Notes: generated from the sequence alone by a model not told the origin. A DNA stretch of 64,000 nucleotides from Actinoplanes solisilvae (GCF_003999975.1 NZ_RJAC01000025.1:1-64000); one strand, 5' to 3'; shown: positions 1 through 9,279, counted from the stretch's first letter. Numbers and translations are program-made.

Positions 1-134
1 ACGTCACGGCCAGCGCCGGTATCGCCCTCTATCGGGACGGCGACACCGCCGACACCACCATCCGAAACGCCGACGAAGCGATGTACACCGCCAAAGCCGC
101 CGGCAAGAACCACTACGCACTGTCGGGGGTCTGA
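1..134 (+). CDS. GGDEF-domain protein, 3' end only
   Basis: The frame is open from base 3 and ends at TGA 132-134, giving the last 43 residues of a protein that begins outside the window. The residues ASAGIALY, then NADEAMYTAK and AAGKNHYAL, match the C-terminal end of a GGDEF (diguanylate cyclase) domain, which makes c-di-GMP from GTP. The GG(D/E)EF active-site loop lies upstream, so activity cannot be judged. No other domain follows. Confidence 0.8.
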   Translation, partial: VTASAGIALYRDGDTADTTIRNADEAMYTAKAAGKNHYALSGV

Positions 135-469
135 CCACCGACGCCAGCGGCGTCCCGCGCCCGGATAACTGCCGAGGAACCAGACCGCGATTGAGGTGTC
201 CTCATCGAGTGTCCACCGCCGCCCAACCAGAACCGAGGATTCCGTCAGTTCTGATACCTGACGTTGCCGGTAGTTTCGGCACCGCCTTCCGTGCATGTCA
301 GGTGAGGCCGCAGCCTCGCATCAGCGCTCGTGGTGCGGGTGGTTGTCGGGCGGGATGAGTGGTGTTCCTCAGCGATGGGGGCAGGCTGCTTTGGTTGCGC
401 TGGCCACGATCTCGGTGACCGCCGGATCGCCGTTTCGGGCTGATGGCTAGTCAGCGCGGGGACTAGCCT
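135..469. other. Intergenic region without a recognised gene
   Basis: About 335 bases between the GGDEF end and the phosphatase gene. I find no convincing reading frame, tRNA-like fold or strong terminator hairpin here. It should hold the promoter of the next gene, but no clear -35/-10 pair stands out. Confidence 0.4.
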
Positions 470-1264
470 GTGTTCATGTCCGGGTATGCCGCCGACCTAG
501 CCCTGGCCCAGAGTCTGGCCGACACCGCCGATGCTCTTTCGATGAGCCGTTTCCTGGCGCTCGACCTGCAGGTCAGGTCCAAACCCGACCTCACGCCGGT
601 GTCCGACGCGGACACCGCGGTGGAGGTCGCTCTGCGCACTGTCCTGTCGCGGCTGAAGCCGGACGATCTCGTGCTCGGTGAGGAAGGTGGCGTCGTCGGT
701 GGCGGCAGCAGCTCGCGCTGCTGGGTGATCGACCCGATCGATGGCACGAAGAACTACGTGCGCGGCGTGCCGGTGTGGGCGACGCTCATCGCGCTGGTCG
801 AGGACGGCAATCCCGTGGTCGGGGTGGTCTCAGCGCCGGCGCTGGGGCGACGCTGGTGGGGCTCCGAGGGCGCCGGGGCGTACGTCGACCGGCGGGCCGG
901 TCCTCCGGCACGAATTTCGGTGTCTCAGGTGGAGCGGCTGGAGGATGCTTCCTTCTGTTACTCCTCGCTGCCCGAGTGGGAGCGTATCGGCAAGCTGGAC
1001 CCGATGCTTCAACTCATGCGTGACACGTGGCGCAGCCGGGCATACGGCGACTTCTACGGCTACGTGCTGCTGGCCGAAGGAGCCCTGGACATCATGGTCG
1101 AGCTTGAGCTGGCCGTGTGGGACCTAGCGGCCCTGGTCCCGATCGTCGTGGAGGCGGGCGGGCGTTTCACCGACCTGGCGGGGCAGCCGGGTCCGGACGG
1201 TGGCAACGCGGTCGCGACCAACGGCCGCGTTCACGACGAGGTGCTGCGGCGGCTCGCGGCCTGA
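470..1264 (+). CDS. hisN: Inositol-monophosphatase-family phosphatase, probably histidinol-phosphatase HisN
   Basis: A 264-residue protein of the Mg-dependent FIG/IMPase superfamily. The metal-binding motifs are visible: GEE near residues 70-72, DPIDGTKN near 88-95, and WDLAALVPIVVEAGG near the C-terminus. Length and the motif spacing fit actinobacterial HisN, which removes phosphate from L-histidinol phosphate, better than inositol or CysQ phosphatases, but no other his genes are nearby, so substrate is inferred. The frame opens with GTG at 470; ATG at 476 is an equally good start and neither has a clear ribosome-binding site. The last 34 bases overlap the convergent NACHT/WD40 gene. Confidence 0.75.
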   Translation: MFMSGYAADLALAQSLADTADALSMSRFLALDLQVRSKPDLTPVSDADTAVEVALRTVLSRLKPDDLVLGEEGGVVGGGSSSRCWVIDPIDGTKNYVRGVPVWATLIALVEDGNPVVGVVSAPALGRRWWGSEGAGAYVDRRAGPPARISVSQVERLEDASFCYSSLPEWERIGKLDPMLQLMRDTWRSRAYGDFYGYVLLAEGALDIMVELELAVWDLAALVPIVVEAGGRFTDLAGQPGPDGGNAVATNGRVHDEVLRRLAA

Positions 1265-4200
1265 GGCCAGCCGGCCAGGAGGGTCGTCTCGATGTCGACC
1301 CGGTTGACGACGGGCAGATAGGGGTCGATTTCGCCGGGCTCAAACCGGCACAGGCCGGCCACCAGCCAGAACTCGCCCGTCGTGACGCCTTCGACCTTAT
1401 AGGTGTGGTCGGTGGCGATCGCCGCCCAGCCGCGGCCGGTCAGCGAGATCAGCGTCGCCTCGCACCGACGGCGCCGGATGTTCCAGATCCGGATCGTGCC
1501 GTCGTCGCCGGCCGTGGCAAGCCAGTCCTCGTCAGCCAGGAACGTCACCGCGGAGGACCAGCCGCTGTGGCCGTCGAGCGCGGCGACGGGCGCCGCGGTG
1601 CGCGCGTCCCACAGCCGGACGACGGCGTCGGCACCAACGCTGGCCAGCCATCGACCGTCGGCGGAATGCGCGAGTGCGTTCACCGAGGAACCGTGTCCTG
1701 GGGCCTCGGCGGCCAAGTCGCCCGTGGCCAGATCCCATAGGCGGATATGGTCGCCTCCGGTGGCGAGCAGACGACCGTCCGGCGTGAACGCGACGGCGCG
1801 TACCGAACCGCCTCGATGGTCCAGGTCGCGCCGATGCTCGCCGGTGACCGCGTCCCAGATCCGTACGGCCTGGTCGTCGCCGCTGCTGGCGATGTGTACC
1901 CCGTCCGCCGACCAGGCGAGGGCGCGGACGGAGCCGGTGTGCCCGCCCAGGTCGGTGGTGCGGCCGGTGGCCAGGTCGGTCACCCGGACCTGGCTGCTGC
2001 CGGAGACAAGCCGGCCACCGTCGGGAGCGAACGCCACCGCCCGGACCGGGCCGACGTAGTCGGAGTATTCGCCGACGAGCTGACTGGTTGTGGTGTCGAC
2101 GACGGTGACCTTGCCGCCGGCTATCGCCAGCCACTGCCCGTCGGACGAGAGCGCGAGGGCACGGATCGAACCGGTGTGGCCCTGCATGTACTGGATCTGG
2201 CGGGCACACGGCAGCGTCCAGAGCCGGATGACGCCGAGGTCGTCGCCGGTGGCCAGAAGACCGTCGCCGGCGAAGCGCAGAGCGCGTACGGGTGTGTTGC
2301 CGCCTGTGAGGTGTCGCAACAACCGCCCCTCGTCGACGTGCCATTTGCGCAGCGTGCCGTCGTCGCTGAGAAGCCACCGGCCGTGCGGCCCGAAGGCGAG
2401 CGACATGACCGGTCCGTTGTGACCGGCGAGCTCACGACCGGACGGCCACAGCGTGACCTTGCCGTCGTCCGCGCCGGTGGCCAGATCTCCGTTGTCGGCG
2501 AAAATCGCAGACCAGATCGCCGGACCACTCGTACGCATGGCGGGCTGCTCCGCGCCGTCCGCGGTGTGCCAGCGACGAAGGGCACCGCCCACTCCGCCAC
2601 CGACGATCGTGCCGCCGTCGGGACTGAACGCGACCGCCCAGACAGGCCCTGTGCTGCACGGCAGCACGTGGGCGAGGGTGCCGTCCGCGTGCCAGAGGCG
2701 CACCGCACCGTCGGTGCAGCCGGCCGCGAGATGTCCGGTTCGCGACAGCGCCACCGACCAGACGGCGCCGGATCCGGACGGCACGGCGAGCAGCCGCGCA
2801 CCCGTCGCCGCGTTCCAGGCCCAGATCATGCCGTGCCGTTCCGCCGCGGCGATGGTGGTCCCGTCCGGCGCGACCGCCACCGCGTGAACCGGACCTGAGC
2901 CGGCCTCGAGCTCACCGTCCGGTTCCCCGGTGGCGGTGTTCCACAGGCGGACTCGTCCGTCACCTCCGCCGCTGACCAGCCGGCGGCCACCGGCGAGGAA
3001 GGCCACCGAGTGCACCGTCGCGGTGTGCGCGGCGATGACCCGGAGCAGCTGACCGGCTTCCGCGTCCCACAGACGTACGGTTCCGTCCGAGCTGCCCTCC
3101 GCCAGCAGGTCGTCCGCGACGACGATTGCCGTGGACCGGGCCGCCGCCGACGGCCGGAACTGCGGTTGCGGCAGGTCGGCCGGGCCGGCGGCACCGTGCA
3201 TGTCGAGGCCGTCCAACTGGGCGGGCGTGACCGCGGCCCCCGCGAAGGCGGCCCGGCGGGCACGAGCTGAGGTCAGGTCGGCGCCGGTCAGGTCGGCGCC
3301 CAGCAGACGGGCGCCCGTGAGGTCCGCGTGCCGCAGGATGGCACCGCGCAGGATCGTCCGGTCCAGCCGTGCCCGCACGAGGTCGGTACCGGTCAGGTTG
3401 GCGTCCGTCAGGTCGGATCCGGTCAGGTTGGCCTCGGCGAGATTGGCGCGGGCCGCGTCCGCCCCACGCCACTGCTGCCCGGAGAGGTCCTCTCCCGGCA
3501 GTTGCTTGCCGGCGAACTGTGCCGAGTCCGCCGCCCGCAGCCCGAGACCCTTGAGCATCTCGACCGCGTTCATCACCGCGCCCGCCGTCGCTGCCCGATC
3601 CCGGAGAACCCGCTCGGCCCACCGGCGAGCCGGTTCGGCACCGGCTAGCCCGCGGACAAATCCGAGCAGCAGGCGCGGCGTCTCGTTGCGCAGCGCTGTC
3701 GGCATGAGGTCGCCGTCGGCGAGCTGCCGGCATGCCCGTTCCGCGACGATCCACTCCAGAACAGACTGATGTACGAAGCGGTACCGTCCGTCGAGGCCAC
3801 GGACCAGCAGGCTGTTCGCACCCGTGAGCTCGTCGGGGCCCAGGGCGCGGTCCGGTGACGTCCAGACGCGCTCGGCCAGGTCGCCCACCTCCTCCCAGAG
3901 CTGCTCAGGGGTGGGCGGCGCCGGGCCGGCCCGGGCGAGGCGCCGGTGCTCGCCGTCGAGCCACTGGTGGAGTACCTCGCGGTAGAGGGCGGCTCCCGAC
4001 GCGCCGCCGGCGGCGCGTAGCCGGGTCTCGCTGATGTCGGCGATGAAATCGAGCATCCGCGGGTTGGCGGCGAGCGCGCGGAGATCCTCCACCTCGCGCA
4101 GCAGGGCAAGCCTCCGGCCTGCGGCCTGGTCGCTGCCGAGCCGCTGGGCGAGGAACGTGTGGATCTGTGACTCGTCGAAGTCGGCCAGCCGCGCCACGCG

Positions 4201-5364
4201 CCGGTCCGGGATGGCGTTGAGGCGCTCACCGAGTCCGGTCATGCCGCGCCGGTCGGTCAGGAAATACTCGTCGCGGGCGGTGACGACGATCTTCGCCCGG
4301 CCCTGGGCGACCTCGGCGAGGGCCTGGAGGTGATCGGCGGCGTCGATGTAGCCGACCCGCGTCACCAGCTCGTCGAAACCGTCGGCCAGCAAGGCGATCC
4401 GCCCGTACAGCAGGAGGTTTCGCGCCGCTCCGACGGTGATGCGCGGCTCGGCGTACCGGTTGATCTGCTGGGTGAGCAGCTCCTCGACCGGACGGGTCCG
4501 CGTCAGGTCGCGTAATTGCACCAACACCGGCACGACGCCGTCGTCTCGGGCATGCATGCGACGGGCGGCCTCGCTCAGGAGGAAGCTCTTGCCATAGCCG
4601 AACGGGGCGAGCACCACCACGAACGGGCCGTTGAGATCGTCCAGCCAGCCCAGCAACTGGCCGAGGAGATCCTCGCGGGCGGGGCCGGACTCGCCCTGCG
4701 GGGCTGTGTCGATCTCCTGATAACGCTGCGGCACGTAGAACCGGGTCTGGTAGCGCGGGTCGTGGTCGTGGTCGAGGTCGCGGTGCTGGGCGGCGGCGAA
4801 CGGCCGCAGGTCGAACCCGATCTTGTATTCGATGAAACTCATCAGGTGTACGCCCTCGACCGCAGCCGTGCGGCGCAGGTGCGCGCTCGCCGGTTCGCCG
4901 CCGTACAGCAGTATCGCGGCGATCCCCGCGGCCGGGTAGTCGCGGCGCTTGACGGCCAGCACCCGGTCGAGCTCGGTCTCGGTTGCGGTGTACTCGCACA
5001 CGCCGATCAGGGTTTCCTCCACGATGTCCAGTCGCCCGGCGCGGGTCGTCGACGTGACGAACAGGAACGCGAGACCAGCACCGTGGCCACCGGGCAGCGG
5101 TCGTACCGTGCAGCCCGGGTGGCGCGACATGATTGTTTCGATGGCTCGGGACACCAACTGGTCGGCCGGTGTCGCCGCCGAGGGCTTTCGATCCTTCGCC
5201 ATTCGCTCGAACAGGGGCATCGCCAGAGCCACGGCCAGTATCAGTCCGAGTACGCTGGCGACCTGGTCCGCAGCCGCCAGACCAAGCAGCCGCCAGGCCA
5301 GGCCGATGCTCACGAGCAGCAGCGCGAACCCGGCAACAAGGAATATGCGGCGGCCCGTCGACAC
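1231..5364 (-). CDS. Membrane-anchored NACHT ATPase with pentapeptide and WD40 repeats (STAND protein)
   Basis: A 1377-residue signal-transduction ATPase. Residues 7-52 hold two hydrophobic helices. Residues about 75-185 form an alpha/beta region whose order resembles a PD-(D/E)XK nuclease fold, but the place where E-x-K would be expected reads CEYTA, so it may be a dead or diverged domain. The NACHT module follows, with Walker A PFGYGKS at 254-260 and Walker B ALLADGFDEL near 325-333. A pentapeptide stretch of A(D/N)LTG type spans about 630-695. Fourteen WD40-like repeats from about 745 to the end would make two seven-bladed propellers. GTG 5364 is chosen because it precedes the first helix and no other start codon lies close upstream; there is no good ribosome-binding site. 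Such proteins sense ligands through repeats and oligomerise; a defence or stress role is inference. Confidence 0.85.
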   Translation of the reverse strand: MSTGRRIFLVAGFALLLVSIGLAWRLLGLAAADQVASVLGLILAVALAMPLFERMAKDRKPSAATPADQLVSRAIETIMSRHPGCTVRPLPGGHGAGLAFLFVTSTTRAGRLDIVEETLIGVCEYTATETELDRVLAVKRRDYPAAGIAAILLYGGEPASAHLRRTAAVEGVHLMSFIEYKIGFDLRPFAAAQHRDLDHDHDPRYQTRFYVPQRYQEIDTAPQGESGPAREDLLGQLLGWLDDLNGPFVVVLAPFGYGKSFLLSEAARRMHARDDGVVPVLVQLRDLTRTRPVEELLTQQINRYAEPRITVGAARNLLLYGRIALLADGFDELVTRVGYIDAADHLQALAEVAQGRAKIVVTARDEYFLTDRRGMTGLGERLNAIPDRRVARLADFDESQIHTFLAQRLGSDQAAGRRLALLREVEDLRALAANPRMLDFIADISETRLRAAGGASGAALYREVLHQWLDGEHRRLARAGPAPPTPEQLWEEVGDLAERVWTSPDRALGPDELTGANSLLVRGLDGRYRFVHQSVLEWIVAERACRQLADGDLMPTALRNETPRLLLGFVRGLAGAEPARRWAERVLRDRAATAGAVMNAVEMLKGLGLRAADSAQFAGKQLPGEDLSGQQWRGADAARANLAEANLTGSDLTDANLTGTDLVRARLDRTILRGAILRHADLTGARLLGADLTGADLTSARARRAAFAGAAVTPAQLDGLDMHGAAGPADLPQPQFRPSAAARSTAIVVADDLLAEGSSDGTVRLWDAEAGQLLRVIAAHTATVHSVAFLAGGRRLVSGGGDGRVRLWNTATGEPDGELEAGSGPVHAVAVAPDGTTIAAAERHGMIWAWNAATGARLLAVPSGSGAVWSVALSRTGHLAAGCTDGAVRLWHADGTLAHVLPCSTGPVWAVAFSPDGGTIVGGGVGGALRRWHTADGAEQPAMRTSGPAIWSAIFADNGDLATGADDGKVTLWPSGRELAGHNGPVMSLAFGPHGRWLLSDDGTLRKWHVDEGRLLRHLTGGNTPVRALRFAGDGLLATGDDLGVIRLWTLPCARQIQYMQGHTGSIRALALSSDGQWLAIAGGKVTVVDTTTSQLVGEYSDYVGPVRAVAFAPDGGRLVSGSSQVRVTDLATGRTTDLGGHTGSVRALAWSADGVHIASSGDDQAVRIWDAVTGEHRRDLDHRGGSVRAVAFTPDGRLLATGGDHIRLWDLATGDLAAEAPGHGSSVNALAHSADGRWLASVGADAVVRLWDARTAAPVAALDGHSGWSSAVTFLADEDWLATAGDDGTIRIWNIRRRRCEATLISLTGRGWAAIATDHTYKVEGVTTGEFWLVAGLCRFEPGEIDPYLPVVNRVDIETTLLAGWPQAASRRSTSS

Positions 5365-5532
5365 ACGACCAGCATGACGCCCGCGACACCCGAACGGAAT
5401 CGCCGTGGCGCCGGAGATGGCGAGTGACGCTGCCGCGTCCCCGTGCGCGGGCCTCGCCACCCAAGGCAGCGATCTCGATCGCGGCACCCAGCAGGCCGCA
5501 GGTCCCTTGAGGGGCTCGGGCGGCAGCCCGGG

Positions 5533-5563
5533 TTGACAGATGGAGGAGTCCTTGGTGGACGAT
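5533..5563 (+). promoter_or_regulatory. Possible degenerate MerR-type promoter before the epimerase gene
   Basis: TTGACA is followed after 19 bases by GACGAT, and the ATG of the epimerase begins six bases later. The geometry matches the 31-bp element repeated in this window, but the GTGT/ACAC dyad is absent, so it may be an ordinary or unrelated promoter. Confidence 0.3.
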
Positions 5564-5568
5564 GCCGC

Positions 5569-6477
5569 ATGCGTATTCTCGTCGTCGGAGCAAGTGGCCT
5601 CGTCGGATTCCATGTCGGGAAGGTCCTGCGCGAGCGTGGCCACGCGGTGACCAGCGTGGCCCGCTCCGCCGCGCACGGGCTTGACCACCGCGTCGACCTC
5701 GGATCTGCTTCGGTCGAGCAGCTGCGGACGTTGCTGGCCGGGCACGACGGCGTGGTCTTCGCCGCTCGTACGGACGAGCAACGGCCGCTGCGCCGTCCCA
5801 TTCATCCGGTCTTCCGCCACGACATGGTGGAGCCGGTGGTACGTCTGTTCGGCGCGGCCCGCGACGAGGGTCTGACCCGCGGCGTCATCATGGGCTCCTA
5901 TTACACGTACTTCGACCGGTTGCATCCGCAGTGGCGCCTTCCGGAACGGCACGTCTATGTCCGTTGCCGGGTGGACCAGGCCCAGGAGGCGCGGGTGGCG
6001 GCCGGCCCCGGTCTGCCGGTCGCTGTCCTGGAGCTGCCGTTCGTGTTCGGCCGGGCCGGCGAACGCCTGCCGAACTGGGCGCCTGCCCTGAGCCGCTGGG
6101 TAATGTCTCGTTCGCCGCTGGTCGCCCCGCCCGGCGGGACCGCGGCCACGTCGGCGCGGCGCGTCGCCGAGGTCGCGGCGGACGCGCTCGAGAGCGGCAG
6201 CGGCCAGGACATTCCGGTAGCCGACGAGAACCTGGCCTGGTCCGAGATGATCACCCGGATCGCCGCGGCGGCCGGCCGTCCCCGGCGGGCCGTGCGCCTG
6301 CCGGCCGTCGCGGTGCGCGCGTCACTCGGGCTGGCGGGGACGTTACAGGCGCTGAGCGGCCGGGAATCGGGGACCGATCTGAGACACCTTCCCGACCTGC
6401 TATTAGCCGACCTGTTCATCGAACCAGCGTCGGGACAACCGCTCACCGAAGCCATCGAGGAGACGTTCGGGCCCTGA
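5569..6477 (+). CDS. NAD(P)-dependent epimerase/dehydratase-family protein
   Basis: A 302-residue extended short-chain dehydrogenase. The N-terminal Rossmann motif VVGASGLVG (glycines at 7, 10 and 13) shows NAD(P) binding. The usual catalytic Y-x3-K is not obvious; there is a SYYTYF segment and LPERH, so the enzyme may be atypical. A late LPAVAV and RHLPDLLLADLF region fits the C-terminal substrate lobe. ATG 5569 gives the Rossmann fold right at the N-terminus. The gene is divergent from the NACHT gene, with about 200 bases between them. Substrate is unknown. Confidence 0.7.
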   Translation: MRILVVGASGLVGFHVGKVLRERGHAVTSVARSAAHGLDHRVDLGSASVEQLRTLLAGHDGVVFAARTDEQRPLRRPIHPVFRHDMVEPVVRLFGAARDEGLTRGVIMGSYYTYFDRLHPQWRLPERHVYVRCRVDQAQEARVAAGPGLPVAVLELPFVFGRAGERLPNWAPALSRWVMSRSPLVAPPGGTAATSARRVAEVAADALESGSGQDIPVADENLAWSEMITRIAAAAGRPRRAVRLPAVAVRASLGLAGTLQALSGRESGTDLRHLPDLLLADLFIEPASGQPLTEAIEETFGP

Positions 6478-6482
6478 CGGCG

Positions 6483-6620
6483 TTGCGGCTCACGACCTTC
6501 ACGTACGCGGGGGATCGGCTTACCGAGGTGAGCTCGAGTGACAGCCGCAAGTGGGCCCTGGCGTACACGGGTGACCGCATCAGCACGGTGTCCGCGGCCG
6601 TCACTGTCTCGACGTCGAAT
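6483..6620 (+). pseudogene. RHS/YD-repeat protein remnant
   Basis: Read from TTG 6483, this short piece gives TFTYAGDRLTEVSSSDSRKW followed by LAYTGDRISTV, two tandem YD-type repeats as found in RHS and teneurin-like secreted proteins. There is no start or adequate length, and similarity stops near 6620. It directly follows the epimerase stop. I read it as a leftover of a much larger polymorphic-toxin-type gene. Confidence 0.5.
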
Positions 6621-7013
6621 CCCCTCGGTCGCCCACGATCAAGACGATCGGAACGATCAGTCAAGAACGACCGTTCCATAACTGACGCAGCCGGGCCGCG
6701 CCGCCGAGCGAACACGCAACCCCGACGCGTCCCCCGCTCGCCCCGGCGGCGGAGGGGATGGACGTCCGCCGGAACCGACCGGGGCGGGGTGCCAGTGCCG
6801 CTGAGTAAGGGTCGCAAGATGACACAGCGAGTTATCTCCGCGGCGAGTTCGCGGGCGTACCTGCCTGTCGCTGGACCCCTGGTTCTGCGCCGGCTTTCTG
6901 CTTCGCTTGCCCCGCAAAGGATTCGCCTGTCGGACGATGACCCTCGGTGTTTTAGACGTGACGCTCAGTGTTGGGCCTAATGTCACAGTGAGTAATCGCC
7001 ACCGCTGCCGTCA
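6621..7013. other. Intergenic region without a recognised gene
   Basis: About 390 bases between the RHS remnant and the metallopeptidase-like gene. Open frames here have no recognisable domain. It likely contains the promoter for the next gene. Confidence 0.35.
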
Positions 7014-7604
7014 ATGGTGACAATCTGTAACCCTCACCACCGCGGCCACCGGGAGTTCGACATCTCTGCAATTAGAAAGTTCACCACGATGTTCGCCCTC
7101 GTGGTCGCTGCCCTCACCGTCACCACGGTCAGCGTGGGCTCGCCGGCCTCGGCCGCCACCGCGTCAACGTCGCGGGCCAATAGCGCCCTGCAGTCGGTCG
7201 TCCCGGGCGCATGGCGCAACGCCATCCCCAATGCCCGGGCCACCAGGCTGATCTCCGGGAAATCGAGCACCTCCGCCTACCGCATGGGAATCTGGGTAAG
7301 CCGCTTCCATGCCGCCAAGCCGGCGCCTCTGTTGCGGCACACCATGGCGCACGAGTTTGGTCACCACATCGCTTTCTACTACGGCAGTCAGGTGGTCTAC
7401 GGAGCCGCACCGACAGGATTCCCCCAGGGCGTCACCTCTGTCGAGACCTGGGCGGACTGCGTCGCGTCGGCGTTCAGCGGGGTCGACAAGCACGGCACGA
7501 ACGTCAAGAAGCACTGCAGCAGAGCAGGCCTGCGGTGGACGAAGGCGTGGCTGAGCAAGGGTCCCTACGCGCACCCGCGCACCAACGCGGCGATCCACTG
7601 GTGA
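7014..7604 (+). CDS. Secreted protein with HEFGHH zinc-peptidase motif
   Basis: A small exported protein. A hydrophobic stretch FALVVAALTVTTVSVG followed by SPASA is a signal peptide with a cleavage site. The mature part carries TMAHEFGHHIAFYY, an HExxH zinc-binding motif of metallopeptidases, and ETWADCVASAFSG, where the glutamate/aspartate helix resembles the third-ligand region of putative neutral zinc peptidases (YpfJ-like WADC...). The two later cysteines could pair. The start is uncertain: ATG 7014 gives an unusually long n-region, ATG 7089 leaves no positive charge, and a rare ATC/ATT start near 7062-7071 after GGGAG would look best. Confidence 0.65.
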   Translation: MVTICNPHHRGHREFDISAIRKFTTMFALVVAALTVTTVSVGSPASAATASTSRANSALQSVVPGAWRNAIPNARATRLISGKSSTSAYRMGIWVSRFHAAKPAPLLRHTMAHEFGHHIAFYYGSQVVYGAAPTGFPQGVTSVETWADCVASAFSGVDKHGTNVKKHCSRAGLRWTKAWLSKGPYAHPRTNAAIHW

Positions 7605-7719
7605 CACCCGGGTCATCCGCCCGTGACACCGGCACTCACCCGAACTGATGGCTGCTGCCGTGCGTCAGGGACAGGATCGCTCATTGGCCACCCGAGCCGA
7701 CACCCGCGGTCCCGCCGAG

Positions 7720-8781
7720 TCACGGATATCGCTTTCGATACCGGAGCAGGATCACAACGCCTAGAGCAACCAGGCCGACACCGATAGCCGACAGTGCAGG
7801 CACCAGTCCGATACCGGTGGTCGGTAGCCGCGGCGGGCCCCCGGAGGGGGTGTCGGTGGAGGTTGGCGTCGACGTGCGAGGCGGCACTCCGATCGGTGGA
7901 CCGCCGGCGGGAGGTCCGGTTGGTGCGCTCGCTGCGGGCGGTGCGCCAGGTGACCCGGGCGAGGATGCGGGCGAGGATGCGGGCGAGGATGCGGGCGAGG
8001 ATGCGGGCGAGGATGCGGGCGAGGATGCGGCCGACGACCCGGGCGGGCTGGTGGCGGCGGCGCACAAGGGCGTGGTGATGTCGTTGTCGTCGAGCGTGAC
8101 CGCGCCGTTGCGGGCTAAGGCGCGGCCGACCAGGTCGGCGCCGGTGTTCATGGTGATCGAGGACAGCGCCATGATGTTGCCGACGAAGTCGCTGTTCGTG
8201 CCCAGCGTGGCCGAGCTGGTGACCTGCCAGAACACGTTGCACGGGGAGGCGCCGTTGAGGAAGGCCACGTTGCTGTTCGACGCCGTGATCAACGTGGAGG
8301 AGACCTGGAAGACGAACACTGCCGCGGTGTCGTTCTGCGAATCGAGCGTCAGCTCCCCGGTCAGCTGAGCGGCACCGAGCCGATATACGCCGGGGATCAG
8401 TGTCCTGCCGCCCAGCTCTGACGCAAGGTTGGTGAACGGTGTCCGGCCGGCGGCGTCGGTGTACGCGGCGGTGAGGTCGTTCTTGGCCTGCAGAGCGACG
8501 CCGTCGGCGAGATGGGTCTCCCCGGCCACGGTTCCGGGTGGAAAGCCGGGGGCCGCGGTGCCTGGATGGACGCCGAGACCCTGCGCAAGGGTCGTGGCGC
8601 CGGTATTGGTGACCGTCGCCCCGGCGAGCACTGAGAAGTCGGCAGCGGTGTTCAGGTCGACCGGATTCTCGGCCGCGTCCGCAGGCCCGGGAATCAGGAG
8701 GAGCATCAGGCCCAGGGTGGCGGCCGCGGCGACGGATCCGACGCCGGCGCGCCAACGGTAACTCCGGTGTTGAAGTGTCAC
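7720..8781 (-). CDS. LPXTG-anchored ice-binding-like (DUF3494) protein
   Basis: A 353-residue surface protein. Residues 1-36 are a signal peptide ending in ADA. The central part, starting VDLNTAADFSVLAGATVTNT and including GVYRLGAA, TLDSQND, FVFQVSSTL and VFWQVTSSATLGTNSDFVG, is the DUF3494 ice-binding-like beta-solenoid. A low-complexity Ser/Pro/Ala linker made of SSPA units follows, then LPTTG, a transmembrane helix and RYRKRYP, a classic sortase signal. GTG 8781 has GAAGGG upstream. DUF3494 proteins can bind ice, but in soil actinomycetes many may be plain adhesins, so the ice function is not proven. Confidence 0.85.
   Translation of the reverse strand: MTLQHRSYRWRAGVGSVAAAATLGLMLLLIPGPADAAENPVDLNTAADFSVLAGATVTNTGATTLAQGLGVHPGTAAPGFPPGTVAGETHLADGVALQAKNDLTAAYTDAAGRTPFTNLASELGGRTLIPGVYRLGAAQLTGELTLDSQNDTAAVFVFQVSSTLITASNSNVAFLNGASPCNVFWQVTSSATLGTNSDFVGNIMALSSITMNTGADLVGRALARNGAVTLDDNDITTPLCAAATSPPGSSAASSPASSPASSPASSPASSPASSPGSPGAPPAASAPTGPPAGGPPIGVPPRTSTPTSTDTPSGGPPRLPTTGIGLVPALSAIGVGLVALGVVILLRYRKRYP
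7959..8030. repeat. Six perfect tandem copies of a 12-bp unit
   Basis: Unit GCGAGGATGCGG on the + strand, repeated six times without a mismatch. In the ice-binding-like gene it encodes the SSPA linker. The unit keeps the reading frame, so copy-number change would lengthen or shorten the wall-spanning stalk. Confidence 0.95.
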
Positions 8782-9179
8782 GCCGTGCCCTTCTTTGGGT
8801 CCTTCCGCGAGGCCGAGACAAGTACGCGCCGGTGCACAAATGCGGTACTGATCCGTACCTTTTCACGCTGATAACATTTTTCAGCCCATTTCAGGTAATA
8901 AGTAAGCCCAGACTCCGAGAAACAGGCCGGGAGGGGCGGCAGCGCGGCGACGATGCGACGGCGGCCAGGCCACCCCCTCGCGGTTCGTCGTCCAGCACCT
9001 GCCGCGCCGCCCGCGGACCGGCGCCGGATGGTGGCGTGGCCCCGGCCAGCGTGTCCTGACCCGCTGGCTGCCCCGCCGGCCCAGCGACGTGTGGCTGACC
9101 GACCTGGTAGCGGGTGACCGCCTCGCCGAGTTCGGCTCCGTCGAGGTCGGCGAGGCGGAAGTGGACGCCGCCCAGACGC
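8782..9179. other. Region without a recognised gene
   Basis: About 400 bases upstream of the ice-binding-like gene. Codon-biased frames exist on both strands, but none matches a family I know. The AT-richer part around 8860-8910 is the likely promoter zone of the ice-binding-like gene. Confidence 0.35.
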
Positions 9180-9263
9180 GGGCAGTTGCGCGTGCTCGGC
9201 AAGCCGCGGATCGAGAACATCACCGCAGACGGCCGTCCCTTGCGGGCCAAAGCGCTCGAGCTT
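9180..9263 (+). pseudogene. Fragment of a SARP-type regulator DNA-binding domain
   Basis: The frame gives GQLRVLGKPRIENITADGRP followed by LRAKALEL. This resembles the opening of the winged-helix domain of SARP/BTAD regulators (vLG.p.......lR.kalELL). The homology breaks directly after ALEL. No start codon and no second half are present, so this is a relic. Confidence 0.4.
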
Positions 9264-9279
9264 GTTCCGGAGCCGGCCG

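Noticed and set aside
5365..5952. N-terminal extension of the NACHT/WD40 frame up to 5952
   Set aside because: The extension is antisense to the epimerase gene and has no domain; the membrane helices start right after GTG 5364.
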